A stretch of DNA of 64,000 nucleotides from Bacillus niameyensis (GCF_001375535.1 NZ_LN831197.1:1555622-1619621); one strand, 5' to 3'. Shown: positions 33,920 to 43,143, numbered from the stretch's first letter. Translations and numbers: made by a program. The notes: generated from the sequence alone by a model not told the origin.

Positions 33920-34706
33920 TTTCAACCTCACCACTTTCCTCCAATATTGCTTGCCTTTCAGAGGCTGGGAGGTAAGAAGCTAGTTTCTGTTCAATAATTC
34001 GTGGGGCTTCCCCTTCTAATATCGATAGAATACCTTCTACCATCATCTCTTTTAATCTTACCTCTTCTTGGGATTTACGTTTTAATTTATTGGCAAATGG
34101 ATGCCACAATACATATCCTGTAAATATCCCTAGCAAGGTCGCAACGAAAGCAGCAGAAATAGCATGACCGAGCGCATCAGTATCAGCCATATTACCAAGG
34201 GCCGCAATTAAGCCGATTACAGCACCAAGTACCCCAAGTGTTGGAGCATATGTACCTGCTTGCGTAAAAATAGCAGCACCAGCTGAATGGCGTTCCTCCA
34301 TAGCCTCAATCTCTTCATTTAAAACATCTCTAATATAATCAGCACTTTGCCCATCTACTGCAAGGTTTAATCCATTCCTCATAAATGGGTCAGGAATTTC
34401 ATCTAGTTTCGATTCAAGCACTAATAAACCTTCTTTTCTCGCCAATTGTGCCAATTCCGAGAATTCCTTAATAACATCTTTTGGCTTATACGTTTTTTTC
34501 TCTTTAAAAAGAATACCAAACAATTTAGGTACCCGTTTTATTTCTGATGAAGGAAACGCAATAACTACACTCGCTGCCGTTCCAACTAGAATGATTAAAA
34601 TTGCAGCTGGATTAGCTAGTACATTGACTGAGACCCCCTTTAAAACCATTCCCACACCAATTGCAATAAATCCTAAAATTAAGCCAATAATTGTTGTCTT
34701 ATCCAT
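33903..34706 (-). CDS. motA: Flagellar stator protein MotA
   Basis: This 267-residue protein has four membrane helices: two near the N-terminus (GLILGFIAIGVGMVLKG; AAILIILVGTAASVVIAF) and two in the C-terminal half (GVLGAVIGLIAALGNM; AISAAFVATLLGIFTGY). The cytoplasmic loop contains the torque-generating charged region with EEIEAMEERHSAGAAIF. It is upstream of motB, and the overlap implies coupled translation. Confidence 0.93.
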   Translation of the reverse strand: MDKTTIIGLILGFIAIGVGMVLKGVSVNVLANPAAILIILVGTAASVVIAFPSSEIKRVPKLFGILFKEKKTYKPKDVIKEFSELAQLARKEGLLVLESKLDEIPDPFMRNGLNLAVDGQSADYIRDVLNEEIEAMEERHSAGAAIFTQAGTYAPTLGVLGAVIGLIAALGNMADTDALGHAISAAFVATLLGIFTGYVLWHPFANKLKRKSQEEVRLKEMMVEGILSILEGEAPRIIEQKLASYLPASERQAILEESGEVENVQAS

Positions 34707-34799
34707 TTATTTCACCCTAAACTTTAAATATGTCTTATTTTATATATCGACAGAACTATACAAAATTCAATCCATATTTTATCAAACAATTTCTTTTAA

Positions 34800-35177
34800 T
34801 TATTCAAGTAATTTTCTATCTATTTTATCTTGGTAATTTTTAAAGACAGAGGAATTTGTTTTGATTCCTTTTTTGGATAATAGACTGTTATATTGCAATA
34901 ATTTGGCATTAAGTTCTTTTTTTAAGCCTTGAGCTTCTAATTCATCTTCCGATTTACGAATTAAATCTTCAATAGACATAATTTCTTTTTTTACATCCAT
35001 TTCTTCTGGTGAGAATCCAGCATTTTTCAACATTTTATAAGCCATTCTTAGTTCTTTCGGTATTCCTTCTAATGAATCTGGCGGCAATGGTTTTCCCATT
35101 CCAGGCAAATTATCAAATTCCCCATTTTCATAAGCTTTACGTATTCTTTCCTCAGTTAAATCCGTAAAACGATCCAT
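34800..35177 (-). CDS. DUF1992 (DnaJ homologue subfamily C28-like domain) protein
   Basis: This 125-residue protein contains the DUF1992 pattern: ERIRKAYENGEFDNLPGMGK, PLPPD, then ELRMAYKMLKNAGFSPEEM. The remaining helices are charged. The domain is found in bacterial YhdN-like proteins and in eukaryotic DNAJC28, without known function. The ATG follows a strong GGGGGAGCG site. It is separated from motA by about 90 bases. Confidence 0.85.
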   Translation of the reverse strand: MDRFTDLTEERIRKAYENGEFDNLPGMGKPLPPDSLEGIPKELRMAYKMLKNAGFSPEEMDVKKEIMSIEDLIRKSEDELEAQGLKKELNAKLLQYNSLLSKKGIKTNSSVFKNYQDKIDRKLLE

Positions 35178-35210
35178 AGCGCTCCCCCGCTTTCTTCCAT
35201 CAATTATATA

Positions 35211-35258
35211 AAAAAAAACTGTCTCACAAAAGGTAATAATCCCCTCTTATGAGACAGC
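35211..35258 (-). terminator. Terminator of hmp
   Basis: CTGTCTCATAAGAGG... pairs with ...TGTGAGACAG and is followed by nine Ts on the minus strand, just past the hmp stop codon. Confidence 0.8.
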
Positions 35259-35264
35259 TTCATA

Positions 35265-36485
35265 TTAAGCCAACGCTTCTTCTTTTTGTAGCTGCATAGC
35301 TGGTCCAAAGAATTCAAAACGGATATTTTCCTGAGTAACACCAAGATCTTCTAATATAGTTACAACAGCTTGCAAGAATGGCACTGGTCCACATACATAG
35401 CACACTGTATTTATCTCGATTTTATCTTGCAAAAATTCTTTCGTTATATATCCTGTAAAATGATGATTTCCTTCTGAATTAAAAGGTTTTTCATATCCAA
35501 AATAATAATCACCATTCTCTAGTTCAGATATCTTTTTAGCAGCATCTTCAGCGAATGCATGGACTTCTTCGTGACGAGCAGAATGAATAAAGGATACTTT
35601 TCTTTTCGAGTTTGATTGCACAAGCGCATCAAGCATTCCCATCATTGGCGTTAGTCCGACACCACCACTTATTAGCGCAAGCGGTGCGTCCTCTTGTTCA
35701 TTTAAATGAAAATCTCCTGCTGGGGCACTAACCTCAATTGTATCACCAACAAAAATTTGATTATGCAAGTAATTAGAAACTTTGCCATTTGGTTCAAACT
35801 CAGTTTCCTTTTTTACAGAAATACGGAAGTACTCTTTACCAGGTCCTGCTGAAAGACTATATTGTCGGTTCAATGTGAAGTCCTCACCAGGTATGTGAAC
35901 ACGAACTGTAATATATTGCCCTGGTTTATAAGAAGGAATTGCTTTACCATCCACCGGTTTTAAATAAAATGAAGTAATTACTCCGCTTTCTTGCACGCGA
36001 TCGATAACGTTAAATTCTTTAAAGCCATCCCAACCGCCATTTTGTTCTTGTGCTTCTTTGTACATATTAGCTTCAATATCAATAAACACTTGGGCAATGA
36101 CACCGTAAGCTTCTTTCCAAGCTTCTAGCACCTCATCTGTTGCTGCACTTCCAAGCACTTCTTTAATTGCCAGCAACAAATATTTTCCGACAATTGGATA
36201 ATGTTCTGGCTTTACCCCCAATCCACGATGCTTAAAAGCAACTTGTTGGACAGCAGGAAGAAGTTCTTCAAGTCTATCGATATTCTTGGCAGCAGCATAC
36301 ACCATATTGGCTAGGGCCGTTTGCTGGCGTCCTTGTGATTGATTAGCATGATTAAAAATATTTAATAGTTCCGGATGATTTGAAAACATATTTTTATAAA
36401 ATGCGGAAGTAATGTTGACTCCATGAACCTCTAGAGCTGGAGCAGTTGATTTCACAATCTCAATTGTCTTAATAGAGAGCGCCAT
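35265..36485 (-). CDS. hmp: Flavohemoglobin (nitric oxide dioxygenase)
   Basis: The protein has about 406 residues. Residues 1-140 are a globin domain (NHPELLNIFNHANQ; VAFKHRGLGVKPEHYPIVG with the proximal His). An FAD domain with RQYSLSAGPG and an NAD domain with GGVGLTPMMGMLDAL and YVCGPVPFLQA follow. It oxidises nitric oxide to nitrate with NAD(P)H and oxygen. The ATG at 36485 is preceded by AAAGGGG; the TTG at 36494 is less likely. The promoter region holds an NsrR-type operator and the regulator gene nsrR is divergently placed next door. Confidence 0.94.
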   Translation of the reverse strand: MALSIKTIEIVKSTAPALEVHGVNITSAFYKNMFSNHPELLNIFNHANQSQGRQQTALANMVYAAAKNIDRLEELLPAVQQVAFKHRGLGVKPEHYPIVGKYLLLAIKEVLGSAATDEVLEAWKEAYGVIAQVFIDIEANMYKEAQEQNGGWDGFKEFNVIDRVQESGVITSFYLKPVDGKAIPSYKPGQYITVRVHIPGEDFTLNRQYSLSAGPGKEYFRISVKKETEFEPNGKVSNYLHNQIFVGDTIEVSAPAGDFHLNEQEDAPLALISGGVGLTPMMGMLDALVQSNSKRKVSFIHSARHEEVHAFAEDAAKKISELENGDYYFGYEKPFNSEGNHHFTGYITKEFLQDKIEINTVCYVCGPVPFLQAVVTILEDLGVTQENIRFEFFGPAMQLQKEEALA

Positions 36486-36503
36486 TTTTTTCAAACCCCT
36501 TTA

Positions 36504-36526
36504 AAGGTATATTTTAAATACATCTT
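36504..36526. promoter_or_regulatory. NsrR-type operator in the hmp promoter
   Basis: The 11-1-11 inverted repeat AAGGTATATTT T AAATACATCTT closely matches the known NsrR pattern AAGATGYATTT-N-AAATRCATCTT. It lies 19-41 bases upstream of the hmp start, where bound NsrR would block transcription until nitric oxide damages its iron-sulfur cluster. Confidence 0.75.
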
Positions 36527-36656
36527 TAATTTATACTAATGTTTTTATAATCACAATAAGTCCTAGTAACGTTTAAAAAATCTGTCACAAAGAAGTCTAT
36601 AAATGTTCACTATTTAACAAAGAGTGATTATCTTTTCTTCCATTCGATGAAATAGA

Positions 36657-36662
36657 TATAAT
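36657..36662 (+). promoter_or_regulatory. Probable -10 box of nsrR
   Basis: TATAAT 22 bases before the nsrR start codon. A matching -35 hexamer is not obvious. Confidence 0.45.
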
Positions 36663-36683
36663 GAAGGTTATGGGGGTATAAAA

Positions 36684-37127
36684 ATGCGATTAACCAATTT
36701 CACTGATTATTCATTGCGTGTACTAATTTATCTCGCCTCTAAGCCACGGGATAATTTATCTAATATAGCCGAAATTGCTGACGCCTATAATATTTCAAAA
36801 AATCATTTAACAAAAATTATTCATGAACTCGGCAAAATGGGTGTGATCACGACAATTCGTGGACGCGGGGGCGGCTTCAAACTTGCTCTCGAGCCTAAAG
36901 AAATTAATATAGGTGCTATTGTCCGGAAAACGGAGGATGATTTTAAACTTGTACCTTGTTTTGAACATGGAAAAGTTTATTGTGCTATATCTCCAGTTTG
37001 TAGTTTAAAACATGCTCTACATCGAGCATTAAATGCCTATTTACAAGTGTTAGATGAATATACACTTGCAGATTTGGTCAAAAACCCTAAAGATTATCAG
37101 GAACTACTTGGGATCACTGATAAATAG
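36684..37127 (+). CDS. nsrR: Nitric-oxide-sensing repressor NsrR (Rrf2 family)
   Basis: This 147-residue Rrf2-type winged-helix protein begins MRLTNFTDYSLRVLIYLASK. The recognition region is NISKNHLTKIIHELGKMG and the wing is TIRGRGGGFKLA. Three Cys in PCFEHGKVYCAISPVCSL form the iron-sulfur site expected for NsrR. It is divergent from hmp, with the operator in between, as expected for direct control of hmp by nitric oxide. Confidence 0.92.
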   Translation: MRLTNFTDYSLRVLIYLASKPRDNLSNIAEIADAYNISKNHLTKIIHELGKMGVITTIRGRGGGFKLALEPKEINIGAIVRKTEDDFKLVPCFEHGKVYCAISPVCSLKHALHRALNAYLQVLDEYTLADLVKNPKDYQELLGITDK

Positions 37128-37195
37128 TTTGGTTGTCTTTTCTATAACTGCTAAAATATGTTATGTACTATATTTTTCATTAAAGGAGAATGAAC

Positions 37196-38428
37196 ATGGC
37201 CAATTTCCAGGAAAATCTAGAAAAATACGCAGATTTAGCTGTTAAAGTTGGAGTTAATGTCCAAAAGGGGCAAACTCTTGTTGTCAATGCTTCTATTGAA
37301 GCAGCTGAATTTGTTCGTCTTGTTGTCAAAAAGGCATATGAGACTGGAGCGAAAAACGTCGTTGTTAATTGGAACGATGACACTGTTTCCAGGTTAAAAT
37401 ATGACCTTGCACCTGACGAAGCATTCAATGAATACCCTATGTGGCGTGCCCGAGAAATCGAGGAATTGGCTGAACAAGGTGCAGCGTTCATGTCAATTGT
37501 TTCTTCAAGCCCTGACCTTCTTAAAGGGGTTGATGGGTCAAGAATTGCTAATTTCCAAAAAGTCGCCGGAAAAGCAATGGCGAAATATCGTCAATACATT
37601 CAATCCGATAAAGTAAGCTGGACTGTTATTGCAGCTCCATCCCAAGCTTGGGCACAGAAAGTATTCCCTGATGCTTCTAAAGAAGCGCAAGTATTTGAAC
37701 TATGGGATGCGATTTTTAAAGCAACGCGGGTTGATCAAGAAGATCCTATCGCTGTTTGGAAACAACACGATGAAACTCTTCACGAAAAAGTAGATTACTT
37801 AAATGAAAAACATTACAAAAAGCTCCATTATAAAGCTCCTGGTACAGATTTAACAATCGAATTACCAGAAAAGCATATTTGGGCTGGCGCAGGAAGTATC
37901 AATGAGAGCGGAAAAGAATTTATGGCAAATATGCCAACAGAAGAAGTCTTCACTGCTCCGCAAAAAGATGGTGTCAATGGTTATATTTCAAGCACAAAGC
38001 CATTAAGCTATGCTGGTAATATCATTGATGAATTCACCATTACATTTGAAAATGGGCAAATCGTTGACGTTAAAGCAAAAGAAGGAGAAGACATCTTGAA
38101 GCAACTCGTTGAGACAGATGAAGGCGCGCGCTATCTTGGAGAAGTAGCCCTCGTACCTAACAGTTCTCCGATTTCACAATCAAATTTATTATTTTACAAT
38201 ACATTATTTGATGAAAATGCCTCGAACCATTTGGCAATCGGCAGTGCATATGCTTTTTGCATCGAAGGTGGAAAAGAAATGTCTCAGACAGAGTTGGCTA
38301 AAAACGGCTTAAACTCAAGTATTACTCATGTTGATTTCATGGTTGGTTCGGCTGAAATGGATATAGACGGCATTACAGAAGACGGAAAAGTGGAACCTAT
38401 TTTCCGTAATGGTGAATGGGCATTTTAA
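37196..38428 (+). CDS. ampS: Aminopeptidase AmpS (M29 family)
   Basis: This protein of about 410 residues has the M29 features: LAVKVGVNVQKGQTLVVNA near the N-terminus, ELPEKHIWAGAGSINESG, NMPTEEVFTAPQKDGVNG, and metal ligands in SHIAIG-like NHLAIGSAYAF, EGGKEM and THVDFMVGSAEMDIDG. It is a cytoplasmic metal-dependent exopeptidase. The second ATG (37196) is preferred, seven bases after AAGGAG; the first (37190) is too close. It is followed by a strong terminator. Confidence 0.93.
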   Translation: MANFQENLEKYADLAVKVGVNVQKGQTLVVNASIEAAEFVRLVVKKAYETGAKNVVVNWNDDTVSRLKYDLAPDEAFNEYPMWRAREIEELAEQGAAFMSIVSSSPDLLKGVDGSRIANFQKVAGKAMAKYRQYIQSDKVSWTVIAAPSQAWAQKVFPDASKEAQVFELWDAIFKATRVDQEDPIAVWKQHDETLHEKVDYLNEKHYKKLHYKAPGTDLTIELPEKHIWAGAGSINESGKEFMANMPTEEVFTAPQKDGVNGYISSTKPLSYAGNIIDEFTITFENGQIVDVKAKEGEDILKQLVETDEGARYLGEVALVPNSSPISQSNLLFYNTLFDENASNHLAIGSAYAFCIEGGKEMSQTELAKNGLNSSITHVDFMVGSAEMDIDGITEDGKVEPIFRNGEWAF

Positions 38429-38439
38429 TCCTTATTTAA

Positions 38440-38468
38440 GCCCCGCATAAAAGTGCGGGGTTTTTTTA
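38440..38468 (+). terminator. Terminator of ampS
   Basis: CCCCGCA, TAAAAG loop, TGCGGGG, then seven Ts. Confidence 0.9.
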
Positions 38469-38531
38469 TTGTATTATTGAATCATTTATCCCCATGCTAT
38501 AATAAGATGGTATATAAAATGAGGTGACAAA

Positions 38532-39050
38532 ATGGAAAACATCGAGAGAAAAGCGATGAAAGAAACATTAACGATTAAAACAAGCCATGTGTTTCCCCCA
38601 GATGCCAACCACCTCGGAACATTATTTGGCGGAAAACTTATGGCTTATATTGATGATGTCGCATCTATATCTGCAATAAAGCTAGCGCGTAATCCAGTTG
38701 TTACCGCTTCTACTGACTCAGTAGATTTTATTAAACCGATTAAAGTTGGTGATGCTGTGACATTAGAAGCGATCGTGACATGGACAGGAAGAAGTTCCAT
38801 GGAAGTATTTGTAAAGGTCGTTTCCGAAAACTTGTTATCTGGCGAAAAATCAATAGCCGCTCTTTCCTTTTTAACGTTCGTAGCGATCGATGAAAACGGG
38901 AAACCTACCCCTGTACCTGAAGTCGTTCCAGAAACAGATGAAGAAAAATGGTTACATAAAACAGCTAGCAAACGTGCAGCATACCGCAAAACCCGGAAGC
39001 AAGAAAGCAAAGATTTAGTTACCTTTTTTGCTCATGGACTAAGTAAATAA
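38532..39050 (+). CDS. Acyl-CoA thioesterase, hotdog fold (YkhA-like)
   Basis: This 172-residue protein has the hotdog thioesterase pattern of the YciA/YkhA group: FPPDANHLGTLFGGKLMAYI (catalytic Asp/Asn region), VTASTDSVDFIKPIKVGDAV and the VKVVSENLLSGEK strand. It hydrolyses acyl-CoA in the cytoplasm. It starts at ATG 12 bases after GAGGTG and is followed by a hairpin at 39054-39089 (GAGAGTTCTT / AAGAACTCTC then TTTC), which serves as its terminator. Confidence 0.88.
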   Translation: MENIERKAMKETLTIKTSHVFPPDANHLGTLFGGKLMAYIDDVASISAIKLARNPVVTASTDSVDFIKPIKVGDAVTLEAIVTWTGRSSMEVFVKVVSENLLSGEKSIAALSFLTFVAIDENGKPTPVPEVVPETDEEKWLHKTASKRAAYRKTRKQESKDLVTFFAHGLSK

Positions 39051-39053
39051 TCA

Positions 39054-39094
39054 TTGAGAGTTCTTGTAGCATTTAGCAGAAGAACTCTCTTTCT
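39054..39094 (+). terminator. Terminator after the thioesterase gene
   Basis: A ten-base stem GAGAGTTCTT / AAGAACTCTC is followed by TTTCTATTT. Confidence 0.75.
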
Positions 39095-39252
39095 ATTTGT
39101 ATTTCTCCGATTTCCTTTTACTGCTTCTAGAAGACTCTTCGGATTTTTTCTACCCGAAAAATTGATAATTTGCTTCACCAGAACTTGTATTTTGTGTACT
39201 TTTTTCAAAATATCTCCAAACAGTAACATTTTTACAGACTGATTAAGTTTTG

Positions 39253-39281
39253 TTGACAGAGAATTGTCCGCTTTTTATAAA
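39253..39281 (+). promoter_or_regulatory. Sigma-A-type promoter upstream of mreBH
   Basis: TTGACA (39253-39258) and TATAAA (39276-39281) are separated by 17 bp, about 150 bases before the mreBH start, leaving a long untranslated leader. In B. subtilis mreBH is also under sigma-I; no clear sigma-I site was seen. Confidence 0.6.
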
Positions 39282-39430
39282 GAGCCAATTATGATAGGAT
39301 GTTCGAGCATTTTACATTGTAACATACAGAGATTTTCCAATATTCTCCACAAGCGCGATCCCAGATATTTGTCTATACTAGTAAAAAACTGTCTATTAAT
39401 TTGTGATTCTGGTAAAGGAATGGTGATTGT

Positions 39431-40438
39431 ATGTTTTCAAATACTGAAATTGGAATAGATTTAGGTACTGCTAATATTCTTGTTTATACAAAAAACAAGG
39501 GAATTATATTAAATGAGCCATCCGTTGTAGCTGTGCAAACTAGTAATAAGCAAGCACTTGCGGTAGGTTCAGAAGCTAAAAGTATGATTGGTAAAACTCC
39601 TGGAAGCATTGTTGCTGTTCGGCCACTTCGAGACGGTGTTATTGCTGATTTCGATATAACGAGTCAACTATTAAAAGAAATTATGAAAAAGGCATCTAAA
39701 ACATTAGGATTCTCTTTAAGAAAACCTGATGTAGTAGTTTGTACGCCTTCAGGAGCGACTTCCGTTGAAAGGCGTGCCATTCATGATGCCGTTAAAACTT
39801 GTGGAGCCAAAAATGTTTACCTAATCGAAGAGCCTGTTGCAGCTGCGATTGGGGCTGATCTTCCAGTCGAAGAACCAGTGGGAAATGTCATCGTCGATAT
39901 TGGTGGAGGTACGACTGAGGTTGCGATTATTTCCTATGGAGGAGTCGTAACAAGTCGTACAGTTCGCATCGGTGGTGATTTATTTGATGAAAATATCATT
40001 CAGGAAGTCCGGAAGAAATATAATGTACTCATTGGTGAGTCTACAGCAGAGAGATTAAAAATAGAAATCGGTTATGCCCTAATTGATCATGAAGAAAAGT
40101 TCATGGAAATACGCGGTCGAGATTTAGTTACTGGGCTACCTAAAACTGTTACTTTAAGTTCCTATGAAGTTCAAAGTGCTTTAAAAGAATCTTTACTGCA
40201 TATTTTAGAAGCAATTCGAGCTACTCTAGAAAAGTCTCCAGCTGAACTAAGTGGTGACATTGTCGAACGAGGCGTTGTGATTACTGGCGGTGGAGCACTT
40301 CTCAACGGAATGCAAGAGTGGCTTAGCAAAGAAATTGATGTTCCAGTTCATCTTGCTCCCCACCCACTAGAATCAGTAGCCATCGGGACAGGAAGATCCT
40401 TGCACTTTATCAAAAAGCTTATGCCTGTTTCTAAATAA
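39431..40438 (+). CDS. mreBH: Rod-shape protein MreBH
   Basis: This 335-residue actin-like ATPase has phosphate-1 [13 protein letters not shown], phosphate-2 [13 protein letters not shown] and the adenosine motif [11 protein letters not shown]. Among the three Bacillus homologues, the opening [20 protein letters not shown] and [13 protein letters not shown] fit MreBH best. It forms membrane-associated filaments that guide lateral wall synthesis and LytE-type hydrolases. It is a single gene followed by a hairpin. Confidence 0.88.
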   Translation: MFSNTEIGIDLGTANILVYTKNKGIILNEPSVVAVQTSNKQALAVGSEAKSMIGKTPGSIVAVRPLRDGVIADFDITSQLLKEIMKKASKTLGFSLRKPDVVVCTPSGATSVERRAIHDAVKTCGAKNVYLIEEPVAAAIGADLPVEEPVGNVIVDIGGGTTEVAIISYGGVVTSRTVRIGGDLFDENIIQEVRKKYNVLIGESTAERLKIEIGYALIDHEEKFMEIRGRDLVTGLPKTVTLSSYEVQSALKESLLHILEAIRATLEKSPAELSGDIVERGVVITGGGALLNGMQEWLSKEIDVPVHLAPHPLESVAIGTGRSLHFIKKLMPVSK

Positions 40439-40443
40439 TCCGG

Positions 40444-40487
40444 TCTCGTGGCGCTTTTATTCAAAAAAAGCATGGCATAGTGCCACG
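40444..40487 (+). terminator. Hairpin after mreBH
   Basis: CTCGTGGC pairs with GCCACGAG around a 27-nt A-rich loop, six bases after the stop codon. The T-tract is weak. Confidence 0.5.
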
Positions 40488-40635
40488 AGAACCGATCTCG
40501 TGTCTCAATAAAAACTTTTGCATAAATACACAAACTAGTTTTATATGGGACTTAAATTATTTAATATTTCGGTTGTAAAAGTTTTTTACGTTATAAACCA
40601 GTCAACAAACGTGTAACAATGACCTGACAGCATGA

Positions 40636-40664
40636 AAAAACCCTGGGGCTCCCCAGGGTTTAAA
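40636..40664. terminator. Terminator of the floT operon
   Basis: AAACCCTGGGG / CCCCAGGGTTT, with T's following on the minus strand, lies just past the floT stop codon. Confidence 0.85.
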
Positions 40665-40665
40665 C

Positions 40666-42210
40666 TTACTCACTATCAGAAATGTTTGTTACATTCTTCT
40701 TGCTGTTGCGAACTTCCTCTGTTAATTGCTCGATACTGCCCCGAACATTATTTTTACCGGATAAGTTCTCTAGTAGTTCTTTTACATCAATGCCAGCAGA
40801 TGCTTTCAAAGATTCCTGCATTGTTGACATGAGATTAGTAGCATAGCCTGTTACTTTATTGGCACCACCTTCACCGCTTGAACCAGTGTCAACAACAGTA
40901 ATTTTATCGATATTACCAAGCGGCGCAGCAACTTGTTTCGCATATTCAGGAAGCATTTTCAAGACCATGTCGAGAATAGCGGCCTGACCGAATTGTTCGA
41001 AAGCTTCTGCCACTTTTTGTTTAGCTTCTGCTTCCGCAATACCTTTCAAACGAATAACTTCGGCTTCAGCTTCCCCTTGTGCACGTTGGGAATCGGCTTT
41101 TGCTTGACCGTCCAAGCGAACGCGCTCAGCATCTGCTTTTGCAGTGGCTTCAACACGGTATTGATGGGCATCCGCTTCCGCCATTTGTTTCATTTTCTCA
41201 GCATTAGCAGACTGTTCTACTGCGTAGCGATCAGCGTCAGCTTTCTTCTTAACTTCGGAATCGTATTGGCGCTCACGACGCAAAATTTCCTTTTCTTCCA
41301 ATTCGATTTGCTTTTGACGCTCGATAATTTTAATTTGCATTTCATGCTCGGTTACTTCTTGTTTAGCACGAGCAGTTTCAAGATCATAGGCTTGGTCGGC
41401 ACTTGCTCGAGCAATATCTTGCTCACGACGATATTCCGCCATTTTTAATTGATTCATTTTTTCTGCTTCAGCAATTTCAGTTGCACGCTCAAGCTCTGCC
41501 TTTTTCGCATCCTTAGCAGCTTCAGCACGTTTAATTCTTGTTTCTTTATCCGCTTCTGCGGTAGCGATATCTGCATCTCTTTTTACTTGAGCAATCCGCG
41601 GTTTACCTAATGAATCTAGATAACCATTTTTATCACGAACTTCTTTAATCGTAAATGACACGATGACAAGACCCATCTTCGCTAAATCTTGGGAAGCAAC
41701 ACGTTGAACTTCCTGAGAAAATTTATCACGATTTTTATAAATTTCTTCAACTGTCATTGAACCGAGGATGGAACGTAGATGCCCTTCTAGTACTTCTTTA
41801 GCTTCAATTTCCCTGTCCTCTTTCGATTTCCCTAAAAATTGTTCGGCCGCAGTTGCAATTTCTCCGATAGAACCGCCAATTTTGATAATCGCTGTACCAT
41901 CAGCCATAACTGGTACACCTTGCTCCGTATACACTTCAGGAGTCGTAACTTCTAGTTTACTAGATAATAGACTTAAAGGTTCGGCCTGTTGGAAGACTGG
42001 CAATACGAAGGTACCGCCACCACGGATAATTTTAATTTTATTCCCCGCTTCATCGGTATGGACATTTTTCCCACCTAAATAGCTTCCTGTAACGATTAGA
42101 GCTTCGTCAGGTCCAGCAGTCCGATATTTCGATACGAAAACACCAATTAGTGCAATTAATATGAAAGCAACAATTGCAATAACAATCCAAATTCCAAATT
42201 CAGCTAGCAT
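40666..42210 (-). CDS. floT: Flotillin-like protein FloT (YuaG)
   Basis: The protein has 514 residues. An N-terminal membrane segment (FGIWIVIAIVAFILIALIGVF) is followed by an SPFH/band-7 domain (about 30-220) and a long Ala/Glu/Lys coiled coil (about 220-430, repeated EAE/QAKADS elements). The C-terminal region contains MLPEYAKQVAAPLGNIDK. Flotillins scaffold membrane microdomains that help organise secretion, signalling and fluidity. It lies 18 bp downstream of the NfeD-like yuaF gene, behind a sigma-W-type promoter. Confidence 0.93.
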   Translation of the reverse strand: MLAEFGIWIVIAIVAFILIALIGVFVSKYRTAGPDEALIVTGSYLGGKNVHTDEAGNKIKIIRGGGTFVLPVFQQAEPLSLLSSKLEVTTPEVYTEQGVPVMADGTAIIKIGGSIGEIATAAEQFLGKSKEDREIEAKEVLEGHLRSILGSMTVEEIYKNRDKFSQEVQRVASQDLAKMGLVIVSFTIKEVRDKNGYLDSLGKPRIAQVKRDADIATAEADKETRIKRAEAAKDAKKAELERATEIAEAEKMNQLKMAEYRREQDIARASADQAYDLETARAKQEVTEHEMQIKIIERQKQIELEEKEILRRERQYDSEVKKKADADRYAVEQSANAEKMKQMAEADAHQYRVEATAKADAERVRLDGQAKADSQRAQGEAEAEVIRLKGIAEAEAKQKVAEAFEQFGQAAILDMVLKMLPEYAKQVAAPLGNIDKITVVDTGSSGEGGANKVTGYATNLMSTMQESLKASAGIDVKELLENLSGKNNVRGSIEQLTEEVRNSKKNVTNISDSE

Positions 42211-42228
42211 ACAAACATCCTCCTTTTT

Positions 42229-42768
42229 CTACTTAAAACTAGGTTGGTAGGGGGTTACATATAACACACCGTCTTTTACTTCAATCACAAGGACTTCTTT
42301 CCCCTCTTCAATCGGTGTATCTTCAAAGCTTGCTGCAGGCTTGGAAATCATCCCGCTGTAACTTTCAATGACGACTTCTCCAAAACCTTGCTGTGGTATT
42401 GAAACAATCGTTTTTCCTACTCGACCTTCCAATGACTTTTCAGTATAACTAAGCGACTGCTCCGCTGACTTCATCGGTACTAATACAAAAATATTTAATA
42501 GAAGATCTAGAAGTGCGGCCATGAAAACGGCAATGATCATAATGATGATGGAATGAAGACTTGTCACTTTTTCGAGAATAAATCCTCCTGCTGAAAAAAA
42601 AGTAATGAAGGCCAATATTAAAACAGGGTTTAAAAAAGGACTTATTTCATCTGCTCCCTCTAAAACATCTCCGAAAAACAAATACAGTATCGTTGCGACT
42701 CCGGAGATAATGAGCAAAATGAGGTAGATTGTTTCAATCGGATAACCAAACAATGTCATATTCATCAC
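42229..42768 (-). CDS. yuaF: NfeD-like membrane protein YuaF
   Basis: This 179-residue protein has about four helices in the first 95 residues and a C-terminal OB-fold/NfeD domain (SLEGRVGKTIVSIPQQGFGEV, then EGKEVLVIEVKDGVLYVTP). In Bacillus YuaF is made with FloT and works with it at the membrane. The gene is first in the operon. Confidence 0.9.
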   Translation of the reverse strand: MMNMTLFGYPIETIYLILLIISGVATILYLFFGDVLEGADEISPFLNPVLILAFITFFSAGGFILEKVTSLHSIIIMIIAVFMAALLDLLLNIFVLVPMKSAEQSLSYTEKSLEGRVGKTIVSIPQQGFGEVVIESYSGMISKPAASFEDTPIEEGKEVLVIEVKDGVLYVTPYQPSFK

Positions 42769-42833
42769 TCACTTTACATTGTTATGTGAAAGAACAATGT
42801 CCGCCAATCACCGCCCCTCTTTTGTAACTTATA

Positions 42834-42860
42834 TACGGAAGAACTAGGTGAATGGTTTCA
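42834..42860 (-). promoter_or_regulatory. Sigma-W-type promoter of yuaF-floT
   Basis: On the minus strand TGAAAC (-35, 42855-42860) and CGTA (-10, 42834-42837) are 17 bp apart. This matches the envelope-stress sigma-W consensus (TGAAAC, about 16, CGTA), and B. subtilis yuaF-floT is a known sigma-W operon. Confidence 0.75.
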
Positions 42861-42969
42861 AAAAACAATCAACAATTTTTTATATAAGCGGATCGCTGTC
42901 CTTCTTTATATTTATTATACTATTTAATCAATTCCATTGCCTGCTTTTTAATGAAATTCTAAAGAAACA

Positions 42970-42996
42970 GGAAGCTTCCTAATAAAGCTTCCTGCC
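42970..42996. terminator. Terminator closing the riboswitch transcript
   Basis: CAGGAAGCTT / AAGCTTCCTG hairpin between the yuaF promoter and the preQ1-I element, with T-rich flank (TTTCTTTAG) on the minus strand. Confidence 0.65.
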
Positions 42997-43070
42997 TTAA
43001 TTGAATCATGATCGAATGAAAAATGCGTTTGTTTCTCCAATCGTTTGCTCCCGCTTACATACGCTTGCCA

Positions 43071-43142
43071 TTACATAAACAAATAGTGTATCACAGAAAG
43101 CAATGACAAATCTTGCAGTGTATCCTCGTTTCTTCCAGACAT
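43071..43142 (-). CDS. Possible 23-residue ORF behind the preQ1-I element
   Basis: The ATG at 43142 is placed seven bases after AAGGAGGA, the best ribosome binding site in this interval. It opens a short frame encoding MSGRNEDTLQDLSLLSVIHY plus LFM. The ribosome binding site is inside the right arm of a hairpin (43152-43176). Another frame through the same sequence is open for about 45 codons but lacks a start. Either this is a true micro-protein or the real target gene has been lost and only its translation signal remains. Confidence 0.35.
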   Translation of the reverse strand: MSGRNEDTLQDLSLLSVIHYLFM

Positions 43143-43143
43143 A

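Noticed and set aside
40933-41448. 171-codon plus-strand frame inside floT
   Set aside because: Antisense shadow of the Ala/Glu/Lys-rich coiled coil of flotillin.
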